Source: Litchfieldia alkalitelluris (GTDB lineage Bacteria; Bacillota; Bacilli; Bacillales; Bacillaceae_L). Taken from it: DNA of 64,000 bases. Below the pieces are notes generated by a model. It was given only the letters and a program-made list of their open reading frames with translations, did not search any database and had not been told where the DNA came from. The stretch covers positions 2,802,696-2,866,695 of the forward strand of contig NZ_KV917374.1 in NCBI RefSeq assembly GCF_002019645.1, written 5' to 3'. Below are positions 38,627-47,201 of this stretch, in pieces. Within the stretch, counting starts at the first letter, position 1. Each line of letters starts with the position of its first letter. The translations under genes were made by a program, and so were the position numbers.

Positions 38627-39079
38627 ATGCACTTTTATCAACCTAGACAAAAGAATTATTATCAACCTTCTGTTAGACAGCTATCCCGTTATCAGCAACC
38701 CTTTCAGTCTTATCCATATCAACAGCAAGGAAATGCACAGATGTTTCCTATGAATATGGTAGGACAGCCACAAATGGGGAATAACCCATTTGGAGCCACT
38801 AGTCAAAATTTCAATCAACAGGTCCAAGGAGGTACTAATTATTCTGGTAGTGAACAACAAAATCAAATGTTTCAGCAATATCAAACACCATATCCTATTA
38901 ATGGGAACTATCCACCACAGATGTCTCCGGGTGGTTTTCAGTCCTTTATGTCGCAATTTAAAAACGAAAATGGAACCTATGATTATAATAAAATGATGGA
39001 TACAGCTGGCCAAATGATGGGGGCAGTAAATCAGATTTCAGGATTAGTAAAAGGATTTTCTGGAGTATTTAAATCTTAA
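38627..39079 (+). CDS. yppG: YppG-like spore coat protein
   Basis: A 150-residue low-complexity protein rich in Gln, Asn, Tyr, Pro and Met, ending with GVFKS. This composition and the FKNENGTYDYNKMMDTAGQMMGAVNQISGLVKG end are typical of YppG-like coat proteins. The ATG at 38627 lies eight bases after GGAGGTG. A sigma-K-like promoter upstream fits mother-cell expression. Confidence 0.83.
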   Translation: MHFYQPRQKNYYQPSVRQLSRYQQPFQSYPYQQQGNAQMFPMNMVGQPQMGNNPFGATSQNFNQQVQGGTNYSGSEQQNQMFQQYQTPYPINGNYPPQMSPGGFQSFMSQFKNENGTYDYNKMMDTAGQMMGAVNQISGLVKGFSGVFKS

Positions 39080-39086
39080 AATGAAG

Positions 39087-39136
39087 ATAGTGCTATGTAC
39101 AGAATTTTTTACTTCTTGTACATAGCACTATTTTTA
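39087..39136 (+). terminator. Terminator after yppG
   Basis: A 15-base perfect stem (ATAGTGCTATGTACA and its complement, 39087-39101 and 39117-39131) is followed by T residues. Confidence 0.92.
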
Positions 39137-39268
39137 TCTGATAATTTTGAGAAACGAATACAAATAGAACATAAATTTACATTGAAATTGTATTTGTCAA
39201 AACAATACTAAAATTGCTTATTGCAACTTTTCCATGAAAGGAGTAAACTCCATCTAGGAACATTTCGT

Positions 39269-40564
39269 GTGCCGAAAAAAGGGTCGAAAGAAGTTGAGAG
39301 TTTACAGATGGAATATTCTGCAAAAGTAATCAAATATAATGAAAAAATCAGTATTTGGAACGGTGCTGCTTCTATTATTACAAATAGTTTTATAACGAGC
39401 TTTATTCCTTTATTTGCCATTGGGGTACTAGGTGCAAGCAATCAGCAAATTGGTCTGCTTAGTTCATTACCACCACTAATGAGTATGATTGCCATGATTC
39501 CAGGAGCTATATGGATCAATAAATTGGAATCAAAAAAGAAATTTACTGCAATGACCTTATTGGTCGCAAGATTTTTTCTATTGTTACTAATATTTATCCC
39601 GTTTATAACCTTTGCTCAACAAGCATGGATTCTTGTTGTCATCATAGCGTTAATGAATTTACCTACCGCCATCACTACTCTATCGTGGCAATCCTTTATT
39701 GGAGATATAATACCAGACAGTAGGAGGGGTCAATTTTTTAGTGAGAGAAGTAGAATCTTAACCATAGTTGGTATGGTTGTTACATTTTCTACAGGTATTT
39801 CACTTAACTTTTTTGAAAAAGATGCGGCCTACCCATACCAAGGACTATTTTTACTAGGTTTTTTGTTTGGAGTACTTGAAGTATATTTTCTATTAAAGCA
39901 TATAGAGAAAAAGCGGGTTAAAGTTGTTAAAAAGGAGAGACAGTCACCTACAGTTTTAATAAAGAAGTTAATGAAGGAAAAAAAGTATATTACGTTTTTA
40001 GTTTGTGCAGTTATATTCAACTTCGGTTGGCAAATGGCATGGCCTCTTTTTTCCATCTACCAAATAAATGATGCTAACGCTACTGCTATATGGATTAGTT
40101 TATTTGCTGTTGCCAACCAAATTTCACAAATATTAAGTTATAAGTGGTGGGCGAAGAAAGCAGATAAATGGGGAAATTCAGTGATGCTTTTTGTAGCAGG
40201 AATTGGAATGGCAGTTGCCCCGATTTTAACTATTCTTTCAACAAATCTTGTATATTTAGTTGTTATTAACTTTTTTATGGGAATATTTGTAGCAGGGACA
40301 GTCATGCTTCTCTTTAATCAACTTCTGCATGTGTCTCCAGAAAATGATCGCACTGCTTTCTTAGCGAACTACAACATCATTCTGGGTGGAATTGGCTTTA
40401 TTGCTCCTCAGTTTGGTGTGTTACTTCTAGAAATGGCTAGCATGAGTTTTGCGATGATTACTTCCGCTTCAATTCGTTTGATTGGTGGATTGTTGTTTTT
40501 AGTAGTTGTTTTGACTATTGATAAGAAATCTAAAACAGATAAAAAGATAGAGTTAACCATCTAG
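39269..40564 (+). CDS. Major facilitator superfamily transporter
   Basis: A 12-helix MFS protein of about 430 residues. The segment ESKKKFTAMTLLVARFF lies in the loop 2-3 position, and a long basic central loop is present (KHIEKKRVKVVKKERQSPTVLIKKL). The substrate cannot be told. The start is uncertain: GTG at 39269 has AGGA eight bases upstream, an ATG at 39308 is an alternative, and the frame stays open to 39221. It has its own terminator. It does not belong to the conserved ypp block. Confidence 0.8.
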   Translation: MPKKGSKEVESLQMEYSAKVIKYNEKISIWNGAASIITNSFITSFIPLFAIGVLGASNQQIGLLSSLPPLMSMIAMIPGAIWINKLESKKKFTAMTLLVARFFLLLLIFIPFITFAQQAWILVVIIALMNLPTAITTLSWQSFIGDIIPDSRRGQFFSERSRILTIVGMVVTFSTGISLNFFEKDAAYPYQGLFLLGFLFGVLEVYFLLKHIEKKRVKVVKKERQSPTVLIKKLMKEKKYITFLVCAVIFNFGWQMAWPLFSIYQINDANATAIWISLFAVANQISQILSYKWWAKKADKWGNSVMLFVAGIGMAVAPILTILSTNLVYLVVINFFMGIFVAGTVMLLFNQLLHVSPENDRTAFLANYNIILGGIGFIAPQFGVLLLEMASMSFAMITSASIRLIGGLLFLVVVLTIDKKSKTDKKIELTI

Positions 40565-40570
40565 ATATGA

Positions 40571-40618
40571 AAAAATAAGCAGATTGATTATCATTAATCG
40601 ACCTGCTTATTTTCATTT
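40571..40618 (+). terminator. Terminator after the MFS gene
   Basis: AAAATAAGCAG and CTGCTTATTTT pair (40572-40613) with an additional inner GATT/AATC helix. Confidence 0.85.
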
Positions 40619-40858
40619 CCGGTGGTACAGTGTTTTATCAGGAAACAGCCTTGTAACAAGATGGCTAACTTTTGTCAAATGCATAAAAGATTCTAAACAA
40701 TATCACCTTTTAACGTTGAAAAGGGATATATGTTAAAATAATGTTACAAACAATATTTATGTTATGTAAATATAATTTTGGCTTTTTAGGAATTAATTTG
40801 ATAAGACTATAACTAGTGACAGGTACATTAATGTCCAATAATTGATGGAGATGATTTT

Positions 40859-41032
40859 ATGAGTGGATCTAAGAGTAAAGGTGGAACAGGCAGAGGTACA
40901 GGTAAGAAAGGGTGGAATCGTTGGCAGGCTAGTGCAAAAAAGGCAAAAAGTGCTAAACCTTATAAAAGTAAAGGTGTTAAAAATCGTGAAGGTGCTATAA
41001 AAGTTAATAACGATGATTCCTCTGAAAAATAG
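40859..41032 (+). CDS. Small basic protein, 57 residues
   Basis: The frame MSGSKSKGGTGRGTGKKGWN... encodes 57 residues rich in Lys, Gly and Ser with one WNRWQ motif. GGAG lies eight bases before the ATG. The N-terminal Gly/Lys pattern reminds me of the short DUF3934-type proteins of Bacillus, though this is from memory. High positive charge suggests nucleic-acid binding. Nothing else is known. It stands alone between two terminators or gaps. Confidence 0.6.
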   Translation: MSGSKSKGGTGRGTGKKGWNRWQASAKKAKSAKPYKSKGVKNREGAIKVNNDDSSEK

Positions 41033-41235
41033 GAACTGTTATTTAAATCAGGCTCTTTTCTGAAAGATTGTTGCTAACCAAACAATTTATAGAGGTAGGT
41101 TACATAGAGGATATGAATTTTTAGTAGGTAGGCGTATCTTCATAACGGATACGCTTATTTCGATGATTTTCCTTGATGAAGATGTTTTTAAAGTTTTATA
41201 TACAGTGGTTTAACTGTCTAAAAGGTGGCTCTCAT

Positions 41236-41886
41236 ATGTATAGTTTATTAATTTTAATAATAATAGGTTTGATTACATTTATAATTTATTTAATGTTAAA
41301 AAAGAAAAATCCGTTGAAATTTATTATAATCATTTTCGCAATAATCATTGGAGTTTTATTATTATTTGGTTTTCGTTTTACAGCATCAAGTGCACTTCCT
41401 ATGGGTTCTAATGTTATTAAAAGCATCAATACAGTATATGGTAAAGCCGTATTATATGAGGATCAAAATAATACATTTGGCTTGGCTAAGATAAATCGAA
41501 GTCTTGGATTCTTATATCATTATTCAGGTGGTACTTCTGATTATCTCATTGAAGGAAGTGAACCATTCGTTGCAGCTGGTTTTGGAAATGATGAAGAAGA
41601 TGGTTTTATGGTTGGAGTTAAATCTAATAATCATAATATAAACTATATTGTGGTTGGTAATCATTTGGAAGATATCTCCCCATCTGACACGTACAAATTT
41701 AATATGGAAACTGTCAAGAAACATCCAGAGAGCTATCAAGTAAAAGAGGTGGTTGATCAATATGCCTTTTTTGTCTTTGATGAATATTCAGAGAAAACAT
41801 GGACAATTCGAGCGCTAGATTTTGAAGGTAATCTACTTGCAGATAAATTATTCGGAAACGGGGATGCTCGATACATAGGGTGGTAA
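41236..41886 (+). CDS. Membrane-anchored protein of unknown function
   Basis: The ATG at 41236 follows AAAGGTGG and gives 216 residues. The first is a membrane helix (LLILIIIGLITFIIYLML), the second FIIIIFAIIIGVLLLFGF, and an extracytoplasmic beta-rich domain of about 160 residues follows. I do not recognise the family. The upstream in-frame stretch from 41173 has no ribosome site. A terminator follows at 41908. Confidence 0.65.
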   Translation: MYSLLILIIIGLITFIIYLMLKKKNPLKFIIIIFAIIIGVLLLFGFRFTASSALPMGSNVIKSINTVYGKAVLYEDQNNTFGLAKINRSLGFLYHYSGGTSDYLIEGSEPFVAAGFGNDEEDGFMVGVKSNNHNINYIVVGNHLEDISPSDTYKFNMETVKKHPESYQVKEVVDQYAFFVFDEYSEKTWTIRALDFEGNLLADKLFGNGDARYIGW

Positions 41887-41907
41887 GCATACCAAATGGT
41901 CATGAGA

Positions 41908-41950
41908 AACGCTCAGAGCTAATAATTTTAACTCTGGGCGTTATTTAATT
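41908..41950 (+). terminator. Terminator at 41.9 kb
   Basis: AACGCTCAGAG (41908-41918) pairs with CTCTGGGCGTT (41932-41942), with one G-U pair. Confidence 0.75.
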
Positions 41951-41995
41951 TATTCTTTTTCAGACTAATAGTATATCGTGTAGTCTTATTTTTTG

Positions 41996-42148
41996 TTAGT
42001 GTTTAGCTTTATTTGCCTGATAGTTTTTTGCTAGTAACTCAAGAACTTCATTGTAAGATAATCCTGACTTTCCATTTAATCTCTTTACTTCTTCAACATT
42101 TGTGTTTGAAAACCGTTTAGTACTAAAATTTTGATTATTTTCAGTCAT
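41996..42148 (-). CDS. Small protein, 50 residues, spore-protein-like
   Basis: The frame MTENNQNFSTKRFSNTNVEE continues with VKRLNGKSGLSYNEVLELLAKNY. AAGGTG lies seven bases before the ATG. The FSNTNVEEVKRLNGKSG stretch resembles the FATETDVQAVKQANAQS repeat of gamma-type small acid-soluble spore proteins, but only weakly. It lies just downstream of the csgA-like gene, which fits a sporulation role. The name and function are unknown. Confidence 0.6.
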   Translation of the reverse strand: MTENNQNFSTKRFSNTNVEEVKRLNGKSGLSYNEVLELLAKNYQANKAKH

Positions 42149-42169
42149 TTTGTGCACCTTCTGATTTTG

Positions 42170-42421
42170 TTAATAAAGCAACTCATACACATCATTTAGC
42201 TCTTGAACTCGCTTGTAATCTTTTTCTTCCATAGCATATTTTATTTCATCTGGAAGAATTTTGTTCAAAAACGAAACTTCATCCTCCGATAAATCCCTTA
42301 CAAATACGATTTCGCTACCGTAATCATTTTTTAGTATTTTTTTCTGAATACTTTGGGCAAATGTTTGTTCATCAGTATAATTCGAAACCGATTCTCTCAA
42401 ATATCCTAAAGTTTTAATCAT
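42170..42421 (-). CDS. csgA: Sigma-G-dependent sporulation protein CsgA
   Basis: An 83-residue protein whose opening (TLGYLRESVSN), middle (DEVSFLNKILPDEIKYA) and end (RVQELNDVYELLY) closely match B. subtilis CsgA as I recall it. CsgA is a small sporulation protein under forespore sigma-G control. GGAGTGAG is upstream of the ATG. In B. subtilis the neighbour is ybxH, which here lies 20 kb away. Confidence 0.8.
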   Translation of the reverse strand: MIKTLGYLRESVSNYTDEQTFAQSIQKKILKNDYGSEIVFVRDLSEDEVSFLNKILPDEIKYAMEEKDYKRVQELNDVYELLY

Positions 42422-42439
42422 TTCTACTCACTCCAATTT

Positions 42440-42646
42440 TCAATCTTGATCTTTATCATTAAAATATGAAGAGAACTCCTGCTCATCAGATTTCCCTTTA
42501 ACAAAATATGGATTATCATCAATTGCATTGACTGGATCAAGATTGGTTTTTATTACAAGTGAAGGCTCGGGACTAGGGTTCGCGATAATTCTATCGCTAA
42601 GTTGTTTAAAGTCAGGCATTTCTTTACTATTTTTTTGATTTGTCAT
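42440..42646 (-). CDS. Small protein, 68 residues, unknown
   Basis: A hydrophilic 68-residue protein (MTNQKNSKEMPDFKQL...) with AGGAGGTG seven bases upstream. It is followed 18 bases later by csgA, so the two are likely cotranscribed and perhaps both act in sporulation. I recognise no motif. Confidence 0.65.
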   Translation of the reverse strand: MTNQKNSKEMPDFKQLSDRIIANPSPEPSLVIKTNLDPVNAIDDNPYFVKGKSDEQEFSSYFNDKDQD

Positions 42647-42715
42647 AATGCACCTCCTAAAAATAGGGTGCTATTCAATCAGTAAAAGTATGTAAGGTAA
42701 GTAAGTAGTTGTTAT

Positions 42716-42745
42716 AAAAAAGAAAAAGGTGCGCGGGAGGCGCAC
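42716..42745 (-). terminator. Terminator after the Hsp20 gene (minus strand)
   Basis: GTGCGC (42729-42734) and GCGCAC (42740-42745) form the stem, and the minus strand continues into CTTTTTCTTTTTT. Confidence 0.85.
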
Positions 42746-42782
42746 TAAAGAATACTAAATAACCTATATACGTAACTATTTA

Positions 42783-43259
42783 TCAGTTTTCTTCACTTAT
42801 TTCAATTTTGCGTCTAGGCTGTTTTGGAACTCTAATTCTTAATTGACCATTATTATAAGAAGCTTTTATTAAACGTTCATTTACTGGATATGGTAAAGTA
42901 ATTAGCCTTGATGAATAATTCATTGTTTGTTTTTTAAAAAAATAAGGATTAGTTTCATTTTTCTCCTCAATATCTTCAGTATGCTGAACTGCAATAGTAA
43001 TTGAGCTGGAAGAGTACTCTAAACTAATTTGTTCCTTTTTAATACCCGGTAAATCAGCTGTAATGATTAAATCCTGGTCGGTTTCATACATTTCTACAGG
43101 AATAGTTGGAATTGGAAAAGGCTGTTCAAAAAAATCATCAATTGAGTCAAGTAATCGTTGTACTGGCTTTTGATTAAAGAACTCATTCATTGATCTCATA
43201 ATTGGATTTGATAGCTGGTGATTTTTTTTAGGCAAGTGATTATTTTTATCTTGTTTCAT
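42783..43259 (-). CDS. Hsp20/alpha-crystallin family protein
   Basis: A small heat-shock-type chaperone of 158 residues. The alpha-crystallin domain runs from PVEMYETDQDLIITADLPGIKKEQISL to the end. It includes the usual A.y.nGvL.i..PK pattern in ASYNNGQLRIRVPKQ. The ATG at 43259 is eight bases after AAGGAG. It could be a general chaperone or a spore-coat type (CotM/CotP); the sequence does not decide. Confidence 0.9.
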   Translation of the reverse strand: MKQDKNNHLPKKNHQLSNPIMRSMNEFFNQKPVQRLLDSIDDFFEQPFPIPTIPVEMYETDQDLIITADLPGIKKEQISLEYSSSSITIAVQHTEDIEEKNETNPYFFKKQTMNYSSRLITLPYPVNERLIKASYNNGQLRIRVPKQPRRKIEISEEN

Positions 43260-43645
43260 TAGACACACTCCTTAGGCGAATCTTCTATCATTAATGTATT
43301 CAATGCTAAACAGTTTGCTTAGGCTAATATCATTGTTCTATAAAAATTTCTTTCCTGAGGATACTGTTCATAAACATTAAATCTGTATTTTCAACAACCC
43401 GTATGACTTAGTTTTTTCAAAAAATTAAAGAGATTTTATACATAAAATACTATATATTACAACATGATAAGTTTACATATAACTTCCATAGGTGATCAGA
43501 TGAAAAATAGAATCCAGACTTTTTTTAGAATTACATTAGAAACTAGAATTGATGAAGTCTTTGCTTGGACATAGGGGAGTAAAGAGTAAAAAGAGGGTGA
43601 TTGTTATAAGAATCAAAAATGATTTAAACAAAGGAAAATAAAAAT
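43260..43645. other. Intergenic region with a possible 24-codon leader
   Basis: This 386-base AT-rich gap contains one short frame (43500-43574, plus). It starts MKNRIQTFFRITLE, with AGGTGATC two bases before its ATG, too close for good initiation. Otherwise I see only divergent promoter-like AT tracts. Confidence 0.35.
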
Positions 43646-44116
43646 ATGAATAGAGACAAAGCATTAGAAGCAGTTTTATGGAGTATAGCAGTGCCGGGGT
43701 TTGGTCAATTTTTAAATAAACATATTGTAAAGGGTATCGTTTTAATTCTTTTTGAGGTTATTATAAATGTATACAGCCATTTTAACACGGCAATTATGTT
43801 AAGTTTTTTAGGAGATATCGAAGGAGCAATACATGTAACAAATTATCAGTGGTTAATGTTTTATCCTTGTTTTTATATGTACTCGATCTGGGATGCATAT
43901 AAGTACTCAAGACAAGGGATCACAAAAAGATTTAGTTATTTGCCACTAGCCTTTGCAGCATATTCTGTAACAGTAGGTCTCATGTATTCATATAAAATTA
44001 AGGTGTTTGGATATATATTAGGGCCTGTTTGGCTACCTATGTTATTTGTAATTCCAGGATTATTAGTTGGCTATATAATTCGACTTATTCTCTTGAAAAT
44101 GAGCCCAGTTAATTGA
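43646..44116 (+). CDS. Four-helix membrane protein
   Basis: A 156-residue protein with about four hydrophobic helices. The opening ALEAVLWSIAVPGFGQFLNKHIVKGIVLILFE has the PGxGQ pattern of TM2-like proteins. AAAGGAAA precedes the ATG. No function can be assigned. It converges on the DUF6509-like gene with a shared terminator. Confidence 0.7.
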   Translation: MNRDKALEAVLWSIAVPGFGQFLNKHIVKGIVLILFEVIINVYSHFNTAIMLSFLGDIEGAIHVTNYQWLMFYPCFYMYSIWDAYKYSRQGITKRFSYLPLAFAAYSVTVGLMYSYKIKVFGYILGPVWLPMLFVIPGLLVGYIIRLILLKMSPVN

Positions 44117-44140
44117 ATAACCTAATCTCCTCGAAATGAT

Positions 44141-44180
44141 AAAAAGCCCTTTACAAAAATAAATGTAAGGGCTTTTGAAT
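44141..44180. terminator. Bidirectional terminator at 44.1 kb
   Basis: AAAAGCCCTTTACA and TGTAAGGGCTTTT pair (44142-44176), flanked by A and T runs. Confidence 0.9.
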
Positions 44181-44193
44181 TGATTTTGGGAAT

Positions 44194-44484
44194 TTACTCT
44201 GAGGGTATATGTCGTGCACAATACTCTTTAATCATCGTTTCTTCTTCTTCTTCTAATTCAAAGTCGAGTACTTCTTCCGTACCACTCTCAATAATATAAT
44301 ATTGAGCTAGTTTTGAATAAAATCCATCAATCACATAAATAGCTTTAATTTTTATTCCATTATCAGAATAGAGCTCATCATCTTCAGGTACCTCTAGGTT
44401 TAATATAAATTCGTATCGATCTCCGCCAAGAATCCCTGTAGGATCTATCAGTTTTTCAACTGTGTGTTCAACAACTGTAATCAT
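44194..44484 (-). CDS. DUF6509-like protein
   Basis: A 96-residue acidic protein with the pattern VEKLIDPTGILGGDRYEFILNLEVPEDDELYSDNGI. This matches what I recall of the DUF6509 family of bacilli. The C-terminal FELEEEEETMIKEYC is strongly acidic. No function is known. Confidence 0.7.
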   Translation of the reverse strand: MITVVEHTVEKLIDPTGILGGDRYEFILNLEVPEDDELYSDNGIKIKAIYVIDGFYSKLAQYYIIESGTEEVLDFELEEEEETMIKEYCARHIPSE

Positions 44485-44771
44485 CTCATTCAGTCCTTTT
44501 ATAAATTTATCAGTGATTTAATTCCTCTAAATCCTTATTATATTATACACCGAAAGCTCAATTTTTAAAGTTGTTAAACTCCGTTTAAAACTTTTAGTCA
44601 TCTTGTGTAAGCTTTGTTTTCATTAAAGTTTTAACACTAGCACGTCGTCTTTTAGACTATGAGTACATTATAAAGAATAATCTTAACAAAAACTGCCTAT
44701 CAAATATCCTTAGTTGATAAGCATTTAAGCATGTTATTAATGTTTGTGTTGGGCTTCTATCTTGTTACCTA

Positions 44772-46274
44772 TTATGCCAGCCCTTTTTGTAATACCCTTT
44801 TTTTGATAGTTCCTATAAATATATCAGTAATCAGAGGATCCCATTGCGTCCCTTTACCACTCAACAAAATTTGTAGTGCCTTTTCTGAACTCATCCCTTT
44901 TCGATAAGGTCTGTCTGATGTCATTGCATCGTATGCATCGGCAACTGCAATAATTCTTCCGAATAAAGGTATTTGCTCTCCACTTACTCCTTTAGGGTAG
45001 CCAAAACCATCATATCTCTCATGGTGATATAATACACCTTCTATAATTGTCTCTAAATTAGAGAAATCTTGCATTTGACTTAAAATTCTTGCTCCAATCT
45101 CTGGATGGCTCTTAATCATTGTAAATTCCTCATCTGATAATTTTCCATCCTTTAGTAGGACTTTATCTGATATACCAATCTTGCCAATATCATGAATTAA
45201 TGCAGATTTCTTTAAGATTTCAAGTCCCTTGTCATTTATACCAAGTTTGTGACCAATGGCAACTGCATAGTCGGCGACCCTTATTGAATGTCCAGCTGTA
45301 TATGGATCACGAGCATCTAATGCCGTAGAAAGACTTTCTAGGAATCCTTCAAATAAAAGAATATTCTTTTTATCACGCTCCACAATAGCATCAATCATAT
45401 GATTAAAACCATTAACTAAGGTTGAAAACTCATCTGAGTAAATTTCCTCTGTTTTATTCAATTTACCAAGTTGAACATTTTTCATGGCATGTTGAAGCTG
45501 ATTTATAGGTTGATTAAGATTTAAATATAACAGCTTTGCACCAAAATAGGCGAAGGTAAGAGCCAGTAAGATAATAAATATTGCCCAATTCCAGTATTGA
45601 ATTCTATTATCTGAAACAATGTCCAAACGTACCTGAGTAGCTAGGCTAAATAGAAGAATTGGAAATGCAGTAATATAGATAAAGCTTAATTGGAATTTTC
45701 TTTTTATTGATATAATTGTTTTCCCTTGTAACGATATGGGCCGATTTAATTCTCTTTGAACTTTGACTTCGATATCCAAAAGGAGAGGTTGAATCGCTTT
45801 AATAGTAAGGAATAATTCTATCATAGCGTGCATTCCAGCAACAAGAATTGCTCCAATCAACGCTAATAAAATATAGTGATATGGGATTGAAAGTAATTCT
45901 ATTTTAATCAAAAAATAAGAAAGGATTATAGCTGGAATGGATAAACCTAAGAAATGTGGTCCAATTACCCGCTTAAAAGTTATAAATGGATACCTATGAA
46001 TATAATAGAAGATCTCTTGATATTCTTTATAATCACAATTGGTTTTGTTGTATATATTAATTATGGGTTTGAGGTCATTTTGAAACTTAATATATTCAAC
46101 TAACAACATAATAGTGAGGGAAATGATAATAATTAATATCATATAGATTAATTCGGCAAACGTAAGTTCAAGTGTTAGAAAGATGAAAATTCCTCCAACA
46201 CCACAAATTGCAATGAATGAACCAATAATATAATTATATAGTAACTGTTTTTTAAATGTATGTAATGTCTTCAA
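44772..46274 (-). CDS. HD-GYP domain cyclic-di-GMP phosphodiesterase, membrane bound
   Basis: A 500-residue signalling protein. Six or so membrane helices come first, then a HAMP-like linker (LNQPINQLQHAMKNVQLGKLN). An HD-GYP domain with SALIHDIGKIGI and YHHERYDGFGYPKG follows, which should hydrolyse cyclic di-GMP. The TTG at 46274 has AGGAAG six bases upstream; the longer frame to 46316 lacks one. It stands alone on the minus strand. Confidence 0.9.
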   Translation of the reverse strand: MKTLHTFKKQLLYNYIIGSFIAICGVGGIFIFLTLELTFAELIYMILIIIISLTIMLLVEYIKFQNDLKPIINIYNKTNCDYKEYQEIFYYIHRYPFITFKRVIGPHFLGLSIPAIILSYFLIKIELLSIPYHYILLALIGAILVAGMHAMIELFLTIKAIQPLLLDIEVKVQRELNRPISLQGKTIISIKRKFQLSFIYITAFPILLFSLATQVRLDIVSDNRIQYWNWAIFIILLALTFAYFGAKLLYLNLNQPINQLQHAMKNVQLGKLNKTEEIYSDEFSTLVNGFNHMIDAIVERDKKNILLFEGFLESLSTALDARDPYTAGHSIRVADYAVAIGHKLGINDKGLEILKKSALIHDIGKIGISDKVLLKDGKLSDEEFTMIKSHPEIGARILSQMQDFSNLETIIEGVLYHHERYDGFGYPKGVSGEQIPLFGRIIAVADAYDAMTSDRPYRKGMSSEKALQILLSGKGTQWDPLITDIFIGTIKKRVLQKGLA

Positions 46275-46427
46275 TGTAAGCTTCCTACCTTCAATAAATA
46301 TACAATTTGACAACATCTATTATAAACTATTATTCCTGTTCACACGGTATGTAATTTAGTTTCACGTTAAATATTATTGAATTAATATTGAAAAAATAAG
46401 CAATATAACAGTGAGGAGGGTGGTAAA

Positions 46428-47100
46428 ATGACCACTTTTGAAATGGTTGTTCGTACTACGTCTGGCTTTGTTGTATTGTATATTTTATGCCGGATCCTAA
46501 ACAAAAAATTGATTGCACAAATGACTTTTTTTGATTTCGTTGCCGGAATTACTATTGGTTCAATTGTTGCTAGTTCAATGCTTATGAAGGATATTCCGAT
46601 TTATATCGGTATGTTAGGTTTAAGCCTTTTTTGCCTCTATACGTTTCTAACAAATATTATCGCATTGAAAAAGCTTCATTGGACGTAAAGTTCTCCAGGA
46701 TGAGCCAACCGTCCTTATTAAGAATGGACAAATTTTAGAAGAAGGGCTAAAGAAAACAAGAATGACAACCGACAGTTTACTTACAAATTTACGGAAGAAA
46801 GATGTATTTTATGTGGATCAGGTTGAAACGGATGGGACTGTTTCAATATTAAAAAAACCGCAGTTCTTAGGAGTAATGCAAAAGGATATCATGAATGTTC
46901 AATCAAGCAGAGGGACAGCCCAAGCTTTTATAATTGATGGGAAGATTCTTCAGAAGAGCTTGTCTTTACTAGGAAAAGATGCTTCTTGGGTTAAAAATGT
47001 GCTACTTCAACATAACATTTCTAGAATAAGTGATGTTTTTTTTGCACAGATTGATCAAGTAGGTAATATATACATTGACCTTAGAGATGATTTAATGTAA
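46428..47100 (+). pseudogene. DUF421 (YetF-type) membrane protein, frameshifted
   Basis: The first part starts at 46428 and gives three membrane helices (residues 1-83), then stops at 46686. The second part (from 46681 in the next frame) continues GRKVLQDEPTVLIKNGQILEEG to 47100, the soluble YetF domain. Removing one A from the A5 run at 46668-46672 restores LKSFIGRKVLQDEPTVL, the expected join. The intact product would be about 223 residues. Either the gene is dead or the base call is wrong. An intact paralogue lies at 59477. Confidence 0.85.
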
Positions 47101-47201
47101 TTGGTATCTTGATAAAAAAATTTTGAGTTTAAATTAAAGGATATTACAGTCTTTTGCCGAAATAGAAGTTGAATACAATAAGGTAGAAGGACATGTAAAT
47201 T

